Below are positions 35,441 to 47,515 of a DNA stretch of 64,000 nucleotides, in pieces (the first letter of the stretch is position 1; every line of letters starts with the position of its first letter). This stretch comes from Hymenopus coronatus (Eukaryota > Arthropoda > Insecta > Mantodea > Hymenopodidae): NCBI GenBank assembly GCA_030762935.1, contig CM060895.1, forward strand, positions 78,500,001 through 78,564,000, given 5' to 3'. Position numbers and translations under genes: made by a program. The notes beneath the pieces were generated by a model, which was not told the DNA's origin, ran no database searches, and saw only the letters and a program-made list of their open reading frames with translations.

Positions 35441-37506
35441 ATTGATGTCTTGCAATTGGTAGCTAGTGTTCAATACTTTCAAATTAAAGGTAACTTTGAG
35501 ACGTAACTGAAGTACTGAAAACTAGTTTTACTGGATAGAGTAGATAACTGTGATGAATAATTAACTATATCCGCGACAACTTCACACGAATAAACCTCGT
35601 ATATCATCAGACAAGCGATTGTTCTCTTGATTCTCTTTGAAATTCATTGAAGAACACGCCATGTTTGCAGTGATTCTACACAATAAACCTGTGCTTCCCC
35701 AAGCTGAACATATTCTGCTGCCATTCCCGAATAATGGCATCAGATCCCAACAATCGTCGGGACGTCGACTATCGCGCTGACATAGGCAATTTTTCTAACT
35801 ACGTAGCATTGTGCAACAAACGTTAAATTGAGTGCAGTTTCCATTCCCTCTCCAGAGGAACGCCATCTCTGGCGGAATGATTGGGGTTTATTCATCACCA
35901 TAATCAGAGCAGTAAGCTCCGTGCAAAGTTTTCCTCTCGACATTACTCGCTTCGGTGATCTCGAAAAGAGTAACCAGGCAGGTTCGTCATGACTCCCATT
36001 GTGAGATGCAGCCGTATTACAGGCAAGAACGGGACAAGTTCGCCGATTAATTTTTAGCCCCAACATCCGCTCTGGAACAACTTTATAGTTTTGGATTCGG
36101 ACCGGAGCCCCGCTCGAATACAAAATGACACATCCCCATCTCTGATTGCGGCCATTCGTGGAGACAGCGAGGGGACCAATCCGGAGCAAACGAAACAAGC
36201 TCTACCAAAGTTCGGCTGTTATTCTTTACCAGGCTGCGTATCTCCCAAATTTCACAGAACTTAGTAGCGGTTTGAATAGCTAACTTAAAACCTTGATTAC
36301 GGGAACATTTGTCCTGAAATTTATGCTACGTAGACATTCACTGTCCCGCAGTTTACAGAAGGAAGTCTAGAGGAAGGAAATTCAAGATGGTACGAATTAT
36401 GGTACGACACATAAACAAAAATAAATATAATGTCGTGAAAAAATACGACTATGTGATATAAACAGGCAGAAAATAAAACCTGAATATAGAAAAAAAATTA
36501 TCATTGAAGCTACAAAATAAAATAAAAATTGGATGTCGTAAAGAAACATATATTTTAGAATTGTATGAAATAGAGGACGGGAATAGTGTGACTTAGGTTG
36601 GAAGGATGGAAAGATCGTAAGGTAATTGCCCATTATGCGAGGGTCAGGAAGACTGGAAGCATATTTTTTGACAGATTGCATGAAGATGGAGGATGTTAGG
36701 AAAACACTATTACCGGAAGCATTTTCAGCTGCAAACAGACGGAGGACATCATACTGGGACTTCTGAAAAGCAAAAACTGACCAAACCTGGAAGTAGGTGC
36801 ACTAGAGATAAGATATTTTTTTAAATATTTCATAGGCATAATTGGTATATAAGTTATCTAAATGTGGGATTACGCGGGTGTAGATATGAGTGTGTATATA
36901 GGCGATATCAGACTATTATTTATTTCGTTAGTTTGTTTTTCTGTTGTTGTAGCGCGCGTATATGTGTTGTGTTGTGTGTGTACATGCATGTATTTCCAGT
37001 GTTGTGAAGATATGAAAAATAGGAGTAGGTAATATTTTAAATTCAAGTATTTTAGAGAGCATGCACAGTCACCCGACCTATGCGACTGCACGGCACAATT
37101 AATGTATTATTATGCACTACTGCTGCTACATTTCAATAGATAACTAAATAAGAACTGCAAGTGAAACACACTAAAAGATGTCATTTGTTATCAAAATCAT
37201 GCAAGATGTTTCTTAAAACTTGTATTGGAAACATGGACTCTCTTTACTTTCTCTACTACCAATAGTAGTAGAGTACGAGACGTATTGTATTATAAAAATT
37301 TCGGCTATAGTGATTAACTGTAACCATTTCACAGATTTTCTAAGGGATATAAGGAATGTAGTTGATCTCAAACGCACATATTCGCACAAAAATATATCCA
37401 AATAAAAGTAATTGCCACAAAAACGATAGTATCAGGCATTCCCATGCAAAAAATTATTTTTACTGTAGGAGACATTTAAATAATAATCTTAAGGGAATCT
37501 GGGAGT
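35441..37506. other. Unassigned stretch with a 152-codon reading frame
   Basis: The minus-strand frame 35740-36198 lies in a G+C-richer block and encodes 152 residues (MFRLLRIGPLAVSTNGRN at the start). I recognise no domain, signal peptide or repeat relationship. It could be a transposon remnant, an exon or chance. The rest is A+T-rich, with (GT)-rich bases near 36960-36990 and no repeat-family copy. Confidence 0.3.
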
Positions 37507-37957
37507 GATTTTCAATGTCGAGATTTTAACAGAAATATCTATATGTTTTGAAGCCTCTGAATAAAAAACCTTTTGACATAAAATATTATGTGTTTCAATC
37601 ACATGACTTTCTCTACATCTCTGTAATAAATTATTGCTAAAAATAATTCTTCTATCTACTTTAGATTAATCGAGACAAACATTACTTGCTTTCTTGTAAT
37701 TAGAAGGTGAATAAGGGAATGCACTAGGCTAAAAGGATAGTCAAATCTTTTAAAAACTGTTTGCAATATGTTGAAATCCTATTCTTTGTGTTCCAGGAGT
37801 TCATAAATTGCCATATGAGAAGCGTTTAAGTATTTTAAAACTAAAACAAGAAATAAGGAATATATAAAAATGGCCAACCCCACGAATAGAATGTATATTA
37901 TGACTTAAATCGTGTGCTTTTACGTTTTTTGTATAGTAATTATTTTTCTCTCTCTCA

Positions 37958-37994
<37 letters not shown>

Positions 37995-38611
37995 GTTTAC
38001 CAGCTATGCAGAGATCATTCAGAGTAAACGGTACTTCATAGTCTATATCAGAAAGGTATAGATGTAAATTGCGTATAAGAAAGTTCAAGTATTTAAAACT
38101 AAAGCAAGTAATAAGGAATATATCAAAACCGGCCAACTCTACGAAAAAGATGCATATTATGACATAAATTGTGTGCTTTAACGAGATCTATGTTTTGTGT
38201 ATCTCTTGCCGTTTATCAGTAATGCAAATTTCAGCAAAATTTATCAAGAATAAAGAGGTTTTCAGAGACTATTCCAAGAAAATCCAAGAATTACGCATTA
38301 TTTGTTATGTACCTTATTTTAATTTATTGTACTTTAATCAAAATCGTTACTGCTATTTTTTAGAAAATCAAAATATTCTAATGTTTTTCCAAATAATAAG
38401 TAGCTTGGCCGGGGGGGATTTTCCCCAAAATGTTCTTGCCGCATCGTTGGAGCATACTAAACTTAAATGCCTGAATCTTTTTTTCTAAAAATGTTTTTTT
38501 AATGCAGGGAACCTTAAAATGTGTATTTATGGTGAAATCTCGGTATCGAATTTTTGTATAGAGTGCAATACCTTCTCTACATACGTTCCATATGTGTAGA
38601 GAAAGTAAAAA
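37507..38611 (+). mobile_element. Rep-A with an internal duplication and a (CT)n tract
   Basis: Positions 37507-37578 are a minus-sense 3' scrap. A plus-sense copy follows from 37583 (ATTATGTGTTTCAATCACAT) to 38611 (CATATGTGTAGAGAAAGTAA then AAAG). A segment of about 150 bases (from GAGAAGCGTTTAAGTATTTT to TAAATCGTGTGCTTTTACG) is repeated at 38060-38190, with (CT)n at 37950-37992 between. The CA tract is lost and the region around it deleted. Confidence 0.85.
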
Positions 38612-39306
38612 GATTATGAATGTCCGTAATCTTAGAACAGCACAACTCAAAAACGAAAAGGTTAAATATCTAGCTGGTATTTAAATATCTTCCAAGGATG
38701 CGAAACGAATATTTTCAAGAAAATTCCCAGCCCCAAACTGTCCGTTAAATTATTCTAAAGTTTTGATTTTCTCAAATACATCTATAACATATTTTATTAA
38801 AAATTGCATTTATATCTTAAGTTTCCTGACAATACCGTTTTAACTTCCCCTTATTCTGGATATCTCTTACAAAATACTGGTAGGTAAACCGTAAATACAG
38901 AGAAAATCTTACCGCATAAAAAGTATAGTACACAGTTTATATAAAATATATTTTTGTTGAGTTAACCATTTCCGAGAAATTTCCGGTTATTAATTTACAT
39001 TTTCAAAAAATTATATTTCTATCAAATGGGAAGTCGTTATTCGATTTTTCCTGGTCAAGCAGAGACAAAGAAATTTCAAAATAATCACATGTGGCCAGCC
39101 CTTAAAAGATTTGAATGTCTCTTAAGTCCACTCTTCTTACAATGACTTTTACTTATATGGGACCCAGTAATAAGAACGTTTTTACTGATGTTTATCTTGG
39201 TTAGCATGATGTAGATAAAAGAATAACCTCTTTGTAAGAATAGTTTATTTGCAAAAACAGATAGAGAAAGTCATAGGTATGTATGGAATATATCAGATTT
39301 TTTTTT
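38612..39306 (-). mobile_element. Rep-A, 3'-truncated, joined tail-to-tail with the previous copy
   Basis: It begins in the CAGCACAACTCAAAAACGAA block with no terminal module and ends GAGAAAGTCATAGGTATGTA then ATATATCAGATTTTTTT. The two copies meet at their sense 3' sides. Confidence 0.82.
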
Positions 39307-39959
39307 AATTTCTTTTTTCTGCATTGCAATCTAAATTTTGTTTCATACCTCTCTCGAGATGGATGGCGTAGTCTATTAAACACTACACTACACTTCAGTA
39401 AAGAGCTGATGTATTTATTCAAAAAAATCTCCTCCCTAAAAGTATATTATGGGATAGGTAACAATGATTGGTTGAAATCCGATGCATTCATAAACGTTAT
39501 TGGTTTTATCAAACACGGTGAAGGATGAACGCTACCAAGGCAAACCATCCCATGTAAACTTCCCCCTTTGTGCTTCTACCGTGGGAGGGAGGGATGAGGG
39601 GAGAGGTCCCAAGGGTGACCAGATCCGGATGACGGCGGGCGCAAATATAACAGGGTCCCTAAGGTTTTCTAATGAAAATAATGACACAAATAAGAAAAAC
39701 ACATGAAAATGGCCAGAAAGTAAACTAGCACTACAAGGAGAGTTTCTAAAATATCTGTGCGAATATATGAATGCCGTTATCCCAGAAATTGTGTATCTAA
39801 AACAAATCAGTGGTTAACCCACACATAAACTAAACCAAAAAGCATTAATAAAACATACTTAAGGAAAAACAAATATTAAAAATAGGAAATGTTATATGTA
39901 GTATTACCAATGTAATGGAACATGTGACTGATAACGGTATTAAAAAAACGCACAATCCA

Positions 39960-40165
39960 CCGCCCAGCCACAAACCACCGAACACTGTTGCCTGGTCCTG
40001 AAACAGAGAAAAATCATGGTCAAAGATCATTCACTCCAGCATTCGCATCGAACCATGAAAAACTCATGCTCAGAGAGGAAGGTCGCTGGTGATCGAACCC
40101 GGGACCTCCCGAATGTGAGTCATACTCTTTACCGAGACGACAGCTCGCTTGGTGGGCATGTGAAT
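39960..40165 (-). repeat. tRNA-derived SINE, minus strand
   Basis: On the minus strand the head has GCTGTCGTCTCGGTAAAGAG and the B box GTCCCGGGTTCGATCACC. It is followed by GAGCATGAGTTTTTCATGGT and a body reaching GGCGGTGGATTGTGCG. Confidence 0.65.
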
Positions 40166-40682
40166 GGAATAGTCGAAATAGTGTTTGTTTGTAAACTGTA
40201 AAATGCATTTCTGAAAAGCAAACTTCTCTATGATGGATTATTATCTTTTCTAAAGCTTCTGCTGCTAAAAACTATTGGTTTCCGTGGAAACTCGAGGAAG
40301 GGTATGTTTCGAATCGAGTTATTATGGAAGCCTCATAAAGGCACCTGTTAGTTGAGCAAAATCGGAGTGCAACCAATAGAAGCACAGATCCGTGAAATAA
40401 ACGCGCTGTGTGAGCTGCAGTGGAAATGTCTAGTCAGTTCGTGCAGGAAAGGAATTATCTACTGGTTGAGTGTAACAACGCGACCACTAAGCTTCGATAT
40501 AACTGTTTCTAACACGGATTCTGATTTAAGTTTGGCGTATTGTTGTAACAATATAGCTTGGCCAAATTATATCTCTAAGCCTGTAACAAAGAAAAAACTC
40601 CAGTCTGGTTACGAGAGCCGTACGTAATACCGTACGTTCAAACAATTATTTCCAAAGTACGTACTTGAAAAATAAAATAAAC

Positions 40683-40731
40683 TTAATTCAAAATCTTCTC
40701 GGGCTTCTAGCCCGAGAAGATTTTGAATTAA
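40683..40731. repeat. Perfect 23-bp inverted repeat with a 3-base loop
   Basis: The left arm 40683-40705 (TTAATTCAAAATCTTCTC then GGGCT) is exactly complementary to 40709-40731, with loop TCT at 40706-40708. No mismatch is present. A transcript would fold into one long stem. The arms lie outside any recognised element. Confidence 0.95.
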
Positions 40732-40834
40732 CACGTCGCCAGGAAAGCTATAGTTCTTATTTTAAAATAAACTTTCTTACGCTATTCCCAAAACACTAAA
40801 AATGTAAGTGTAATGTGGAAAATCCTCAAAGTCA

Positions 40835-41345
40835 TTTTACTTTCTGTACCAAGGATATAGTAAATAGATAAGGTATTACATTCAAACCACTAATTTGATA
40901 CCGAATTTCACCGAAAATACACCCTTAAGGACCCTGAATCTAAAAGCATTTATAGTTTCTCTACTTTTATTACTCTAGAAAAGTTATTGTATCCCCACCC
41001 AAAATTCGATATCGTAAATTCACATTTTAGGGTTCCCTGTATTCAAAAAATTTAAGAAAAAGGCCATGGTATATCCGTGTGTCTTGTATCTGTGAACAAC
41101 TTAGCTCAAAAACAAAATGTCGCTTAATACCAAATTTGATGTTTAATTTTAGCATCTTCCAAGAAGATTTGCAGGAAAATGTCCGCAAACCAAAAGTACG
41201 TTTATATGGTAAAGGTTTTCGAAATTTGTTATTATCTCAAAATGGGTTTAATTAAGATTTTTATTAAAATACCGTTTATTAATAATTCTTAAATGATAAA
41301 CAAAATGTATATCTTGAAATCTTCACTCTGGATGATTATTTGCGC
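40835..41345 (-). mobile_element. Rep-A, 3' half with a doubled terminal module
   Basis: One terminal module is 40835-40950 (ACTTTCTGTACCAAGGATAT ... AAAAGCATTTATAG) and a second follows at about 40951-41060 (TTTCTCTACTTTTATTACTC ... TTCCCTGTATTC). The rest runs into the core and stops near 41345. Confidence 0.8.
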
Positions 41346-41496
41346 TAAATACTTGATTTATTTTCTGATACACAAAACAGTCTTATGGGTTACATTACAT
41401 GAGTTTGTAGCAACTGTTGTTTATTTTTCTATTCTTCCTACAAAGCATCTTACAGCAGCTTCTTTTTCTAGCTAGTTCGTATTATGAATTTGTTTA

Positions 41497-42475
41497 TTTT
41501 TCATTGTCACTTCACTTTTATAGTGTGATTTAGTTCAGCTTTCACTTTTGTTGTATAGTGTAGTTGTTTTCACTGTCAGTTCACTTTGATACTGACAAGT
41601 AGTACAGTTCTCGCGATGACTTCACTTTCGTATATAATGTAACTTATTTCAGTTTTCACCGTCACTCTACTTTGATAACGTGATTTAATTCAGTTTTCAC
41701 GTTGTATGTATGTGACTTAGTCCATTTTTCACCAGCAATTCACTTTGATAGCGTGAAATAGTTCAGTTTTCACGATCACTTCACTTCGAATGTGGTGAAA
41801 CTTAGTTCCGTTATCACCGCTACTTTACTTTGTTAGTGTGATTTAGTTCAGTTTTCACGTTCACTTCATTTACGTATGTGACTCAGTTCAGTTTTCACCG
41901 TCACTTTACTTTGATAGTGTGAAATAAATCAGTTTTCACGACTCCTTCACTTTCCTATGCTGTGTGACTTAGTTCAGTTTTTTTTTTTATATCGTTTAAC
42001 GCCCATTTTTACTACCAAGTCACCGCAGGCGATGACACTGGTGATACATGGATGAATATGGAGCACCGGTGGAATGCGATGGCGGGGGAAAACGGAGAAA
42101 ACGCGCCCCTGTCCACCACAAATCTCACATGCGGTCGCTTGGGATCGTCTAGGTGAGAGGCGAATGGTGTAACCACTCGGCCACGGCGTGGCCGTTCAGT
42201 TTTCACCGTCACTTTACTTTGTTAGTGTGATTTAGTTCAGTTTTCACGTTCACTTCATTTACGTATGTGACTTAGTTCAGTTCTCACCATCACTTCACTT
42301 TGACAGTGTGAAGTAAATCAGTTTTCAGGATTCCTTCACTTTCGTATGTAGTGTCAGTTCACTTTGAGAGTGTGATTTAGTGCAGTTTTTACGTTCACTT
42401 CACTTTTGTAGTGTTACTTAGTTCAGTTTCACTGTCACTTCACTTTGATGGAGTCATTATGTCAGTTTCTCACCT
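41497..42475. repeat. Tandem satellite, monomer about 40 bp, interrupted by SINE-1
   Basis: Repeated monomers contain TTAGTTCAGTTTTCAC followed by TTCACTTCACTTT and TATGTGACT or TAGTGTGATT variants. The segment 41817-41960 is close to 42207-42350. Allowing for the SINE, this gives a higher-order period of about 170 bp (four monomers). No transposon termini surround the array. Confidence 0.88.
41982..42194 (-). repeat. SINE-1 inserted in the satellite
   Basis: The tRNA-like head is at the right (GGCCGAGTGGTTACACCATT on the minus strand) and the A-tail at the left. TTCAGTTTT flanks it at 41973-41981 and 42195-42203, a 9-bp target duplication slightly blurred by the T run. Confidence 0.9.
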
Positions 42476-42832
42476 TCTATTTGCTTTACGTTGCGCGTAG
42501 CAGTATACTGAATCGCACTCAAAGCAGGTTCGTTTTGCTTCCACTTCACTCTCTGCCTCTCTAGGGTGTAGAACACCGTACTTCTCTTCTGTCGCACGCC
42601 GAACAACACTACCTTTCGGTCACAACTGTTGTCACTAGTTGAAGATAGTTACCAGAGAAGTTGTTGGATTAAATTCTTCTTCCATTATTATAAGACTTTT
42701 GTTGGTTTGAGTATAATAATTACTTACAAGTTTTGTTGCTTTATTTTCTTCTTTATAATGTCCCTTTTAACAAAAGTTACATGTTTCGTGATAGCTTCCT
42801 TCAGTGGAAGATGATATTATCAACATAAAATA
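42476..42832. other. Unassigned stretch
   Basis: Nothing was recognised. Positions 42480-42650 are less A+T-rich than the following 180 bases. Confidence 0.35.
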
Positions 42833-44002
42833 ATCTGTTGCGTTACATTCACCTGACTTTCTCTACCCATTCTATAAAAACTATTCTTACAAAAGCCTAT
42901 TCTTCTATCTACTTCATGTTAATCAAGAAAAACATTAGCAAAATGGGTTTACTTAGAGAGTTAACTCCTTATAAGTAGGGGAATAGGAGAATTTACTAGA
43001 ATAAAAAAGGTGTTAAATTATTTAAAAGTTGTTGCTATGTGATACAATTGAAACGTGGTTCTCTTTGCACAAGTCAGTTGTAAAACAAAAGAAACCTGAA
43101 ACGAAAGATAACTTCCCTGTACACGGTTTCTGTGAGAAAACAATTAAAATTATCACAATTGCTATACATGAATCCTGGAACTTAAAGTACTTACAACATT
43201 GCAAGTCGACATGGGGTTATCATCTCAAAACAAATTGAGATTACCTTGTGGTTAACCGGGAAACATGCAAGTCAGTTGAGAAATTCAGTGCTATGCCGGT
43301 ATGTTGCCATGGTAGCTCAGTGGTACTAGAGGCTAGAGACCTGGAAATCCGTGCTTCAAATCCCGGCTAAGTCATTGAATTTTTGAGTCTGATTCTACCA
43401 AACCAAAAATGTAAGTAGTTTTAAATTGATACAAATAACAAGAATACCTCGGAATGGTATACTCAACAAAAAAAGTAAACTGTGTGTTTTCACGAAATCT
43501 ACCGTTTTGTGTAGTAAATTTTCGTCTATCTCTTACGGTTTACCAGTTATACAAACATTACCTGCAATAACTAGGCCTTTACAGGCTATTGCCAGAAAAT
43601 TCAAGATATACATGTTAATTGTAATCAAAACACTTTAGTATATGTTATTTTAATCAAAATTGTTAAAACCATTTTTGATAAACAAAATTTTAGAATTTTT
43701 TCTATGTAAAGGTATTTAGGGTGGGGGAATTTCCTTGAAAATCTTCGCATCCTTAGAAGGTGCTAACAAGTTTAATATTTAGCAGGATTTTCGTTTGAGC
43801 TATGTTGCCCATAAGCGCGCACACACACACACATGCACACGAACACACAGACACACACGTTTTCCTAATATATGTTTGTTTTCATTCAGGGATCCTCAAA
43901 ACTAGTATTTCGGTGAAATAACGGTATAGAATATTTGGATGTGGTACAATATCTTCTTTACCTACTATGTTTATTGTACACACATGCTAAAGAAAGTAAA
44001 AA
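42833..44002 (+). mobile_element. Rep-A, full length, split by SINE-2
   Basis: It starts TCTGTTGCGTTACATTCACC then TGACTTTCTCTACCC, is interrupted at about 43122-43405, continues at CCAAAAATGTAAGTAGTTTT, has a CA tract at 43818-43855, and ends GTACACACATGCTAAAGAAA then GTAAAAA. Confidence 0.9.
43122..43405 (+). repeat. SINE-2 inside Rep-A
   Basis: It carries GTTTCTGTGAGAAAACAATT, GAATCCTGGAACTTAAAGTA, then a tRNA-like segment (CCATGGTAGCTCAGTGGTAC, GTGCTTCAAATCCCGGC). It is the same family as 20376-20749 and 54621-54870. Confidence 0.72.
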
Positions 44003-44744
44003 TGCTAACTCATTGACTGGGGAAGGGCACATCTCCTTCTCCTTATCTTTCCAACCAAGCAGCTATTCGTCACTGAAGAATACGCCCGCTACCCCGGGTT
44101 ACGATAATTCCGTTACAATATTAATTGAGTATGTTCGGCTATTTTCTCAGCCGGTGTCATATTTAAAAAACTTATTTTCCAGGATGTTGTGCAGTGGTCG
44201 TAGGTTAACATCTAAACACGTTTCGCCGACTTCTACGGTCAGCATCTTCAGTGACAGTCACTGTAGGAGGTAAATGCACACTGGTTGACCTTTACTCTTC
44301 TGCCGGACACAGCTGTGCGTTACCTGTTACCCATCGCCAGCTCCTAAATTGGAGAGAATAAATAACCTGCTTTCCTCTTCACCCTTGCAGCATTTTATGG
44401 CACTGAAGATGCTGACCATAAAAGTCGGTCAAACGTCTGGTTTAAAATTTACCTATAACCACAACAGCCTGGCAAATATAATATAAATTGGCATAAATTA
44501 TTTTTTTTAAACGGTTCAAGTGTATATTTTATTCCACTAACAATGGTGATACAGGAGACTGGAGCAATAGTGAAATATTTACTGTCGTTGAACACTGGGA
44601 TTTTCTATATTCTTTCCATGGCATTGTGTAAGCAATGCTGATTCAGTCTCCCAAATATCTATGAACTATTTTAATATCTCGGAAGTGATAAATAGCACAA
44701 TACATGATATTTATGAAATATAATGCTATCTACATTTTCTATCT
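44003..44744. repeat. Unassigned repeat with inverted arms at 44213-44253 and 44401-44444
   Basis: The left arm ends GACTTCTACGGTCAGCATCT then TCAGTG. The right arm begins CACTGAAGATGCTGACCATA. They pair over about 41 bases with a few mismatches and a loop of about 147 bases. The short palindrome CAGTGACAGTCACTG (44248-44262) sits at the inner edge of the left arm. The flanks to 44744 show nothing else. Confidence 0.6.
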
Positions 44745-45105
44745 CTCTAATAGTTTGTCATTAAATACCATTTTTACATAGTCTTTATAATGAACCAGAC
44801 TTTACAAGCCATTCTAAAATTTAGATATATTCATTTTATTTATCAATAAGATATCTTTGGCATATGTTATTAAATTAAATAGCCAGATTTGAGAAAATCA
44901 AATATTAAAGCCACATTTCGTATAAAGCATATAGTTTAGAAACGGGAAAATTATTAAAAAACCTTTATGTCGTACCCTTGGAAACTACTGAACTTAAATA
45001 TAACCTCTGGTATCTATTCGATATTTCATTTCAAGTTATTCTTCTCACAGACTCATGGGTGCAATACTTCCTCTGTCTGCTATAAGCGGCAGAGAAAGCA
45101 AAAAC
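44745..45105 (+). mobile_element. Rep-A fragment, 3' half, with CA tract deleted
   Basis: It keeps TTTAGATATATTCATTTTAT, TTTATGTCGTACCCTTGGAA, a short TTCTCACAGACTCATGGGTG, and ends TCTGCTATAAGCGGCAGAGA then AAGCAAAAA. Confidence 0.75.
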
Positions 45106-45486
45106 CCAAATTTAAATCTTCTGAACAATATTAATTTTTAATAGACTTTTTTTTTCCTTTGGGTAACATACCATCTAGTTCATAAAAAAATATAAATGCA
45201 TTTATCTCTTATAGACTTTTGGACCTACGATTCATTTTGGTTGGTTTTTTGATTGTCATGATAAATTTGTAAATGTGAATAGAATTATAGAATTATCTTT
45301 CCGTGTAAGTTTTTATCTCAACTTAAACATCTAAGACTTTTGATTACGTGTAACTCAGAATACTCATTTCATCAATTGTGCAGATTCTCATATACATTCA
45401 ATCCAGCTTTCATACACAGCGCAAAAGAGCACTTGGCAGCTATACTGTTTGATAGTCGTGCTTCAATTTACAAAAAAAAAAAAAAA
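45106..45486. other. Unassigned A+T-rich stretch
   Basis: Nothing was recognised. It ends in a run of A at 45472-45486, where the next Rep-A copy starts. Confidence 0.4.
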
Positions 45487-45524
45487 TCTGATGTGCACTT
45501 ATATAATTTTCCCTGTCTGTTGTA

Positions 45525-46104
45525 CAGAGTGATTTATGTAGAACTGACACATTTCTTTATTTAATTATTCCGTTGGAAATTCATTCAATGACCCAATTTT
45601 AGCTCCAAATTAAGCAGAATGTTCTGGAGTTTCGATTCCTCGTCACTAGACGCGCAGATGTTTGTTTCATTCCTATTTGCATTGCTGGCAGCTGTTTCGA
45701 CATTTTGTTCTTGTAGTCGACGTGAAAATGCAGTACGATGTAGAGCTGGGTCAAGGATATTTTCAGCAAGATGGCGCTACATGCCATACATCAAATGAAT
45801 CCATGAACCGAATTGCAAGTTTCGTTGACGACCGGATATTCTCTGGCCACAGAGATCTCCGGATTTGACATCGCCGGATCTCTTTCTATGGGGTTACTTA
45901 AAAGACGAGTGGCCTCCAACGAGTGGCTAGTAAAATGGAACGACGTGCTGAGCTGTGCTTTATGCAGGATGGAGGACATTTGCTATTAAGGTAAATAATC
46001 TCCCAAAATTCCTCACCAATTTAGGTATAATAAGTTGTTGCTAGCTCAATTCGTTTGGAAACAATTAATGAAAGAAATGTGTCAGCTCTATATAAATCAC
46101 CCTA
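45525..46104 (+). mobile_element. TIR transposon with transposase remnant
   Basis: The left end CAGAGTGATTTATGTAGAAC and the right end (inward on the other strand) TAGGGTGATTTATATAGAGC start inverted repeats containing TGACACATTTCTTT. TA lies on both sides (45523-45524, 46105-46106). At 580 bp it is an internal-deletion derivative. Confidence 0.9.
45740..45935 (+). pseudogene. Transposase catalytic-core remnant (Tc1/mariner superfamily)
   Basis: One frame reads GYFQQDGATCHTSNE, which contains the second catalytic Asp (codon 45770-45772). Shifted by a frameshift, WPQRSPDLTSPDLFLWGY follows from about 45844, the third catalytic motif. The N-terminal half and first catalytic Asp are absent. Confidence 0.8.
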
Positions 46105-46967
46105 TACAAATAGACTTCTTACAAAACATTATTCTTCTTTCTACACCACGCTAATCGAGATATGTATTATTAGTAGAAGGGAACTAAAGGAATGCGCTAT
46201 GCTAAAACGATAGTCCAGTATTTTAAAAGCTATCGTTATGCAATTGCCATTGAGATTGGCTCTTTGCTTAGCCAGGAGTTGAACCAAAGAAAAATGGACA
46301 CTTCCTCTGAGAAAGGTAATAGGTATTTTAAAATTGAAACCAATTACAACGAATAACTTGGAAACGGTCAACCCTACAACAAAAACTGCCTGTGACATAA
46401 ATTGTGTGTTTTAACGAGATATACATTTTTGTGCAATAAATTTTTTTTCAATCTCTTACGGTTTAATCGTTATACCAAATGCTGCAAAAGTCAACCAGAA
46501 TAAAGTGCTCTTCAGAGGTTAATCCCAGAAAATTCAAAATATACATTTTATTTTTTGTGATTAATAACTCTAATGCCCTATACTTTAATTAAAATCGTTA
46601 GAGTCATTTTTGAGAAAAACAAAATTTACAATGTTTTTTTTTTTTTTTTCATATAAGGGATAGTTTGGGGTAGGGGGATTTTCTTTGAAATCTTCGTGTC
46701 GTATCCTTAAAATAAAACAAAATTAAATACCAAGTTTGGTTTTTAATTGCCTTTTAGTTTTTGAGCTATTTGGTCCAAAGACACACTCACCCCCTCACAC
46801 ACACACAAAACGGAAATTGTTTCTAAAAGGTATATATATTTTTTTTGGGATTCAGAGGATCTCAAAACATATATCTCCGGTGAAATTTCGGCATCGAATT
46901 TTTGTATGCAAGACAATACCTTATCTATACACTATGTATATTGTAGTATGTGTAGAGAAAGTAAAAA

Positions 46968-47515
46968 TCTGATGTGTTCCATTAACATTGTTACAAAACT
47001 TTATTTCTTCATCGTGATAATCTAGACAAACATTAATTGTTGTATTGGTTCCTTCTAATTAGAAGAGAAATAACGGAATATAGTAGTCTGAAGCGAATGC
47101 CAAATCTTTCAAAAAGTCGTCGCTATGGGAAACAAATGAGATTGTGTTCACTTTCTGCGGTCAGGAGTAAAACAAAAGAGGGATGCCTCGCGTTTGAGAA
47201 AAGTATAAGTAACTTAAAATTAAAATAAATAACAAGGAATATATTAGAAACGTTTAAATCCATAAATATTGAATATGACAATTATTGTGTGTTTTAGTAG
47301 ATCGACATTTTTAATAAGTTTTTGTCTATCTCGATTTACCAGTTATACAAAAGTTATCCAGAATAAAGAGGCTTCCAGAGAGCATTTCCAGAAAATGTTG
47401 GACAAACATTGTATTTGTTATTTTTTTCATTTCAAACGTTAATTTAGGGTTGCGGGATTTGCCTCAAAATCTTAGTGTCGCATTCTTGGAAGATACTTGA
47501 ATTAAATATAAAGAT
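46968..47515 (+). mobile_element. Rep-A, 3'-truncated, head-to-tail with the preceding copy
   Basis: It starts TCTGATGTGTTCCATTAACA immediately after the GTAAAAA end of the previous copy and stops after TTCTTGGAAGATACTTGAAT then TAAATATA. Confidence 0.88.

Larger units (their letters stand above)
39307..40834. other. Mixed stretch with one SINE and a perfect hairpin
   Basis: Positions 39307-39960 show nothing certain. A tRNA-like SINE lies at 39960-40165 and a perfect hairpin at 40683-40731 (separate entries). The frame 40352-40627 (91 codons) has no recognised domain. Confidence 0.35.
45487..46967 (+). mobile_element. Rep-A, full length, split by a TIR transposon
   Basis: It starts TCTGATGTGCACTTATATAA then TTTTCCCTGTCTGTTG, resumes at 46105 (ACAAATAGACTTCTTACAAA), and ends CACTATGTATATTGTAGTAT then GTGTAGAGAAAGTAAAAA. 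The next copy begins at the following base. Confidence 0.92.

Noticed and set aside
37950..37992. (CT)n tract and other microsatellites as possible regulatory sites
   Set aside because: They lie within repeats and vary between copies. (TG)n or (CT)n length variation is ordinary.
41497..42475. CRISPR-like array
   Set aside because: The monomers vary continuously with no constant repeat and unique spacers. The genome is eukaryotic; this is a satellite.
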